From contig NZ_LMFC01000002.1 in NCBI RefSeq assembly GCF_001426705.1, forward strand, positions 829,905 to 893,904: a DNA stretch of 64,000 nucleotides, in the 5' to 3' direction. The stretch comes from Cellulomonas sp. Root485. Its GTDB lineage: Bacteria > Actinomycetota > Actinomycetes > Actinomycetales > Cellulomonadaceae. Both the position numbers and the translations under genes were made by a program. Shown in pieces: positions 61,563-64,000 of the stretch. The notes beneath the pieces are model-generated. The model had not been told where the DNA came from. It saw only the letters and a program-made list of their open reading frames with translations, and did no database searches. The stretch's first letter is position 1. Each line of letters opens with the position of its first letter.

Positions 61563-64000
61563 TCATCGCTCGCCCACCCGGAGCACCTCGCCCAGCCGGT
61601 CCCGCCGCCGGACCGCCGACTCGACGCCCACCGCGACCGCGAGAGCGCCCAGCACCACGACGGTCGCCCCGACGATCGGGACCCACGTGACCTGCAGGAC
61701 CGTGGCCGCCGGGTGGCCCGTCAGCAGGTCGAGACCCAGCGCACCTGTGAGCACCCACGGGACCGCGATGCCGATCGCCGTCCCCGCCAGCACCGCCGAG
61801 AGCGCGAGCGGAGCCAGCTCGCCGAACGTCATCGCACGGGCCGTGCGCGCGTCCAGGCCGAGCGTCCGCAGCGCCGACAGCGTCCGTCCGCGCTCGCGGC
61901 TGGTGGCCACGACGGTGAGCACCAGCGCGAGCGCCGCGTAGCCGGCGAGGACCAGGCCCGTCGCGACGAGCAGCGCCAGCAGGCCGGCGTTCAGGGGCGA
62001 CGTCTGCCACGTCGTGAGCCACGCGTCACGCTCGATGACGGTGAGGCCGGGGGTGGCGGTCAGTCCCGCGTCGCGGACGGCGGCGACCGCCCCCGGGCCG
62101 TCGACCCAGGTGGTCGTCGTGCGGACGTCGTCGGCGAGCGCGTCGGCGAACACCTCGCGGTCGACGACCACGACGCCCTCCGCCTCCGTCAGCGTCGACG
62201 CGTTCGCCGGCAGGACCGGTGGGTCGCTGACGGTGCCGACGACGTCGAGGTCGACGAACCCCTGGGCGCCGAGGAGCGCGGGGGTGATGAGGGCCGCCGT
62301 GCTCTGCAGCGACGGGGAGATGAGCGCCGGGATGCCGCCGTCTGCGCTCGCCGACCCGAGCTCGGCCAGACCCGGGTCGACCGTGCGGCCGTGGGCGGCA
62401 AGGATCCGGGCGAGCTCCGCCGCGTCCACCATCAGCACCTGCGCCTTGACCCCGCTGGAGCTGCCGAACGTCCGGTCGCTCAGAGCGGTGGCCCGGGCGA
62501 CCCCGGTCACGCCGGTCGCGTTGCGCAGGTCCGCGACGACGTCGTCGTCGAGGTTCCCGTCGACCCGCACCTGCGCCCCGACCACGATGTCCGCGGCGGT
62601 GCGCTGCCCGGCGGTGACGGTGACGGCCATGGTGCCGCAGAACACGACCAGGGCGATGGCGATCATCAGGGCGAGCAGAGGGACACGCGTGCCGCCCGTG
62701 CTGCTCGCCCGGGCGGTCGCGACCACAGGCACCAGGCCGCGCCGGTGGGACGCGAGCCTCGACAGCGCGCGCAGCGTGGGCGGGAGCGCCCGGGCGACGA
62801 GGACGGTCGCGGCGCAGGCCAGCAGGACCGGGGTGGCGGCGAGCAGGAGGTCGACGCCCCCGGTGGCGGTCTGCACGAGCCCGCGTCCCCGCGTCGAGAC
62901 CAGGGCGGCGACGGCGATCGCGACGAGCGCGAGCTCGCCGGTGAGGCGGCGGACGCGGCGCCGGCCGAGCGCTCGCTCGCGGTCGGCACGGTTCGCGGGC
63001 AGCCGGCGGCCCGTCCACGCTCCGGCCACCACGACCGCCGCGGCGATCGCGGGCGCTGCGACGGCCACCACCACGATCACCGCCGCCGTCAGCCAGCTGC
63101 CCCGAGGGTCCGGCGCGACCAGCCAGGCGAGCGCGGCGCCCACGGCGGTGGCGACGGCGACGAGCGGCACGCTCTCCGTCAGCGCGCGCAGGGCGACCGA
63201 GGCGATCGACGCCCCGCGGGCGCGCTCGGCGAGCAGGAACGTCTCTCGCCGGACCACGAGCAACCGTGCGGCCAGCACGAGCGTGAGCGCCCCGACCGCG
63301 GCGAGACCGACGAGCAGCACCGACGCCTGAGCGGTCGCCCCGAGGAGGCGGGCGTCCGCCGAGCGCAGCACCCTGTCCAGCTCGCTGTCGACCGACGGCG
63401 TGCGCCCGTCGGACCCCGCCAGCGGACCCGGCTGGGCGACGATCTGCGACACGGCACGCGCGACCTCTCCGGTGTCGGTGGCGCGCAGTGTGGCCGCGAC
63501 GGTCGGGAACCGGAAGGCCGTGCTGGTCGACTGGGACGACTGCATCGCGAGCATGGCGTCGGGCAGCGAGGCGTCCGAGACGAGGAGCCCAGCACTCCCG
63601 AGGACCTCGGCTGCGGCGGGCGGGGGTTGCAGGTCGAGGAGGTCGGCGTACGTCGACCACACCGGCGACGTGACGTCGGCGGGCTCGTACAGACCGGTCA
63701 CGACGGCCACGGCGTCGCCGCGGGTCGGCCCGTTGAGCGGCAGACGCTGCCCGACGGCGAGGCCGAGCTGGTCCGCGGCGGCGGCCGACACGCCGACCTC
63801 GACGAGGCGCGGGTCGGCCGAGCGGGCCGGGTGCTCGGGGGACGTGCGCGGCTCGATCCCGGAGACCCACCGGACCACCGGCGCGGTCGTGGTCGGGGTG
63901 CCCAGGTGGACGAGCCGCGTCGACACCAGGTCGTCGCCCAGCCGTGCGGTGAGCGGCGCGCTCCGGACGGCGGTCACCACGGGACCGGTCACGGCCTGCA
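61563..64000 (-). CDS. FtsX-type ABC permease (5' end outside window)
   Basis: More than 809 residues visible, frame open to the right edge, so the N-terminus and first TM are missing. Extracytoplasmic MacPD-like segments alternate with TM clusters. One set lies after LLGATAQASVLLVGLAAVGALTLVL (three helices), more near TGELALVAIAVAALV, and a final FtsX core (PLNAGLLALLVATGLVLAGYAALALVLTVVATSRERGRTLSALRTLGLDARTARAMTF). This double-FtsX layout fits lipoprotein/lipid or antimicrobial exporters. Gene order permease-ATPase-ATPase. Confidence 0.88.
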   Translation of the reverse strand, partial: QAVTGPVVTAVRSAPLTARLGDDLVSTRLVHLGTPTTTAPVVRWVSGIEPRTSPEHPARSADPRLVEVGVSAAAADQLGLAVGQRLPLNGPTRGDAVAVVTGLYEPADVTSPVWSTYADLLDLQPPPAAAEVLGSAGLLVSDASLPDAMLAMQSSQSTSTAFRFPTVAATLRATDTGEVARAVSQIVAQPGPLAGSDGRTPSVDSELDRVLRSADARLLGATAQASVLLVGLAAVGALTLVLAARLLVVRRETFLLAERARGASIASVALRALTESVPLVAVATAVGAALAWLVAPDPRGSWLTAAVIVVVAVAAPAIAAAVVVAGAWTGRRLPANRADRERALGRRRVRRLTGELALVAIAVAALVSTRGRGLVQTATGGVDLLLAATPVLLACAATVLVARALPPTLRALSRLASHRRGLVPVVATARASSTGGTRVPLLALMIAIALVVFCGTMAVTVTAGQRTAADIVVGAQVRVDGNLDDDVVADLRNATGVTGVARATALSDRTFGSSSGVKAQVLMVDAAELARILAAHGRTVDPGLAELGSASADGGIPALISPSLQSTAALITPALLGAQGFVDLDVVGTVSDPPVLPANASTLTEAEGVVVVDREVFADALADDVRTTTTWVDGPGAVAAVRDAGLTATPGLTVIERDAWLTTWQTSPLNAGLLALLVATGLVLAGYAALALVLTVVATSRERGRTLSALRTLGLDARTARAMTFGELAPLALSAVLAGTAIGIAVPWVLTGALGLDLLTGHPAATVLQVTWVPIVGATVVVLGALAVAVGVESAVRRRDRLGEVLRVGER

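Overview
This is a high-GC actinobacterial chromosome segment. GTG starts are frequent, four-base stop/start overlaps (ATGA/GTGA) are common, and I noticed no in-frame TTA codons. Housekeeping gene order matches other actinobacteria, including Mycobacterium tuberculosis. Secreted arabinanase, a lipoprotein beta-glucosidase, acetylxylan esterase-type enzymes, PKD/LamG surface proteins and a CebR/CelR-type operator point to a plant-polysaccharide degrader such as Cellulomonas or a relative. That genus call is inference. There is no rRNA and no CRISPR array. No integrase, transposase or phage gene was recognised.

Layout. (1) 1-14414 is a cell-surface/exopolysaccharide region. It opens with the 3' end of one large secreted protein, followed by a second complete one (beta-propeller, FN3, two LamG, six PKD domains) whose 3' end is nearly identical. 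Next come a GT2 glycosyltransferase and a Wzx-type flippase on +, a convergent four-gene minus-strand operon (Wzz/BY-kinase, Wzy-like polymerase, two glycosyltransferases), and a TagD-like cytidylyltransferase. No initiating sugar-phosphate transferase is seen, so the cluster probably extends left of the window. (2) 14563-26512 is the conserved block mfd, SurA-like lipoprotein, mazG, eno, ftsB-like, DUF501 and ppx/gppA, with pntAB placed between mazG and eno. A 44-nt repeat family flanks ppx/gppA. (3) 26853-36879 is accessory: PadR/HAAS pair, lipoprotein GH1 beta-glucosidase under a CebR/CelR-like operator, ndh, an odd class-I tRNA with UAA anticodon, a ricin-lectin GH43 arabinanase, a PQ-loop protein, a VOC protein, a siderophore-interacting protein and an ABC exporter. 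(4) 37076-58579 is a second conserved core: Bax1-I protein, cbs, CE7 esterase, TetR/hydrolase, FKBP, MerR, transglutaminase-like protein, alditol-oxidase-like protein, CPBP, Rdx, msrA, metB, AI-2E-family protein, ilvA, greA, DUF4307, mca, nitrilase-like amidase, hemolysin III, uppS and phoH. Much of it follows the order of M. tuberculosis Rv1077-Rv1095. (5) 58624-64000 holds a MarR/methyltransferase divergent pair and a two-ATPase plus FtsX-type ABC system that runs off the right edge.

The genes link sulfur and thiol metabolism (cbs, metB, mycothiol amidase mca, msrA), redox supply (pntAB, ndh), envelope construction (EPS cluster, uppS, ftsB-like, tagD-like) and plant-polymer use (GH1, GH43, CE7). 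I found no single large unknown system. The best leads are the 44-nt repeat family, the class-I UAA tRNA, the ABC ATPase with an AbrB-like tail, the paired operators at hemolysin III, and the structured phoH leader.
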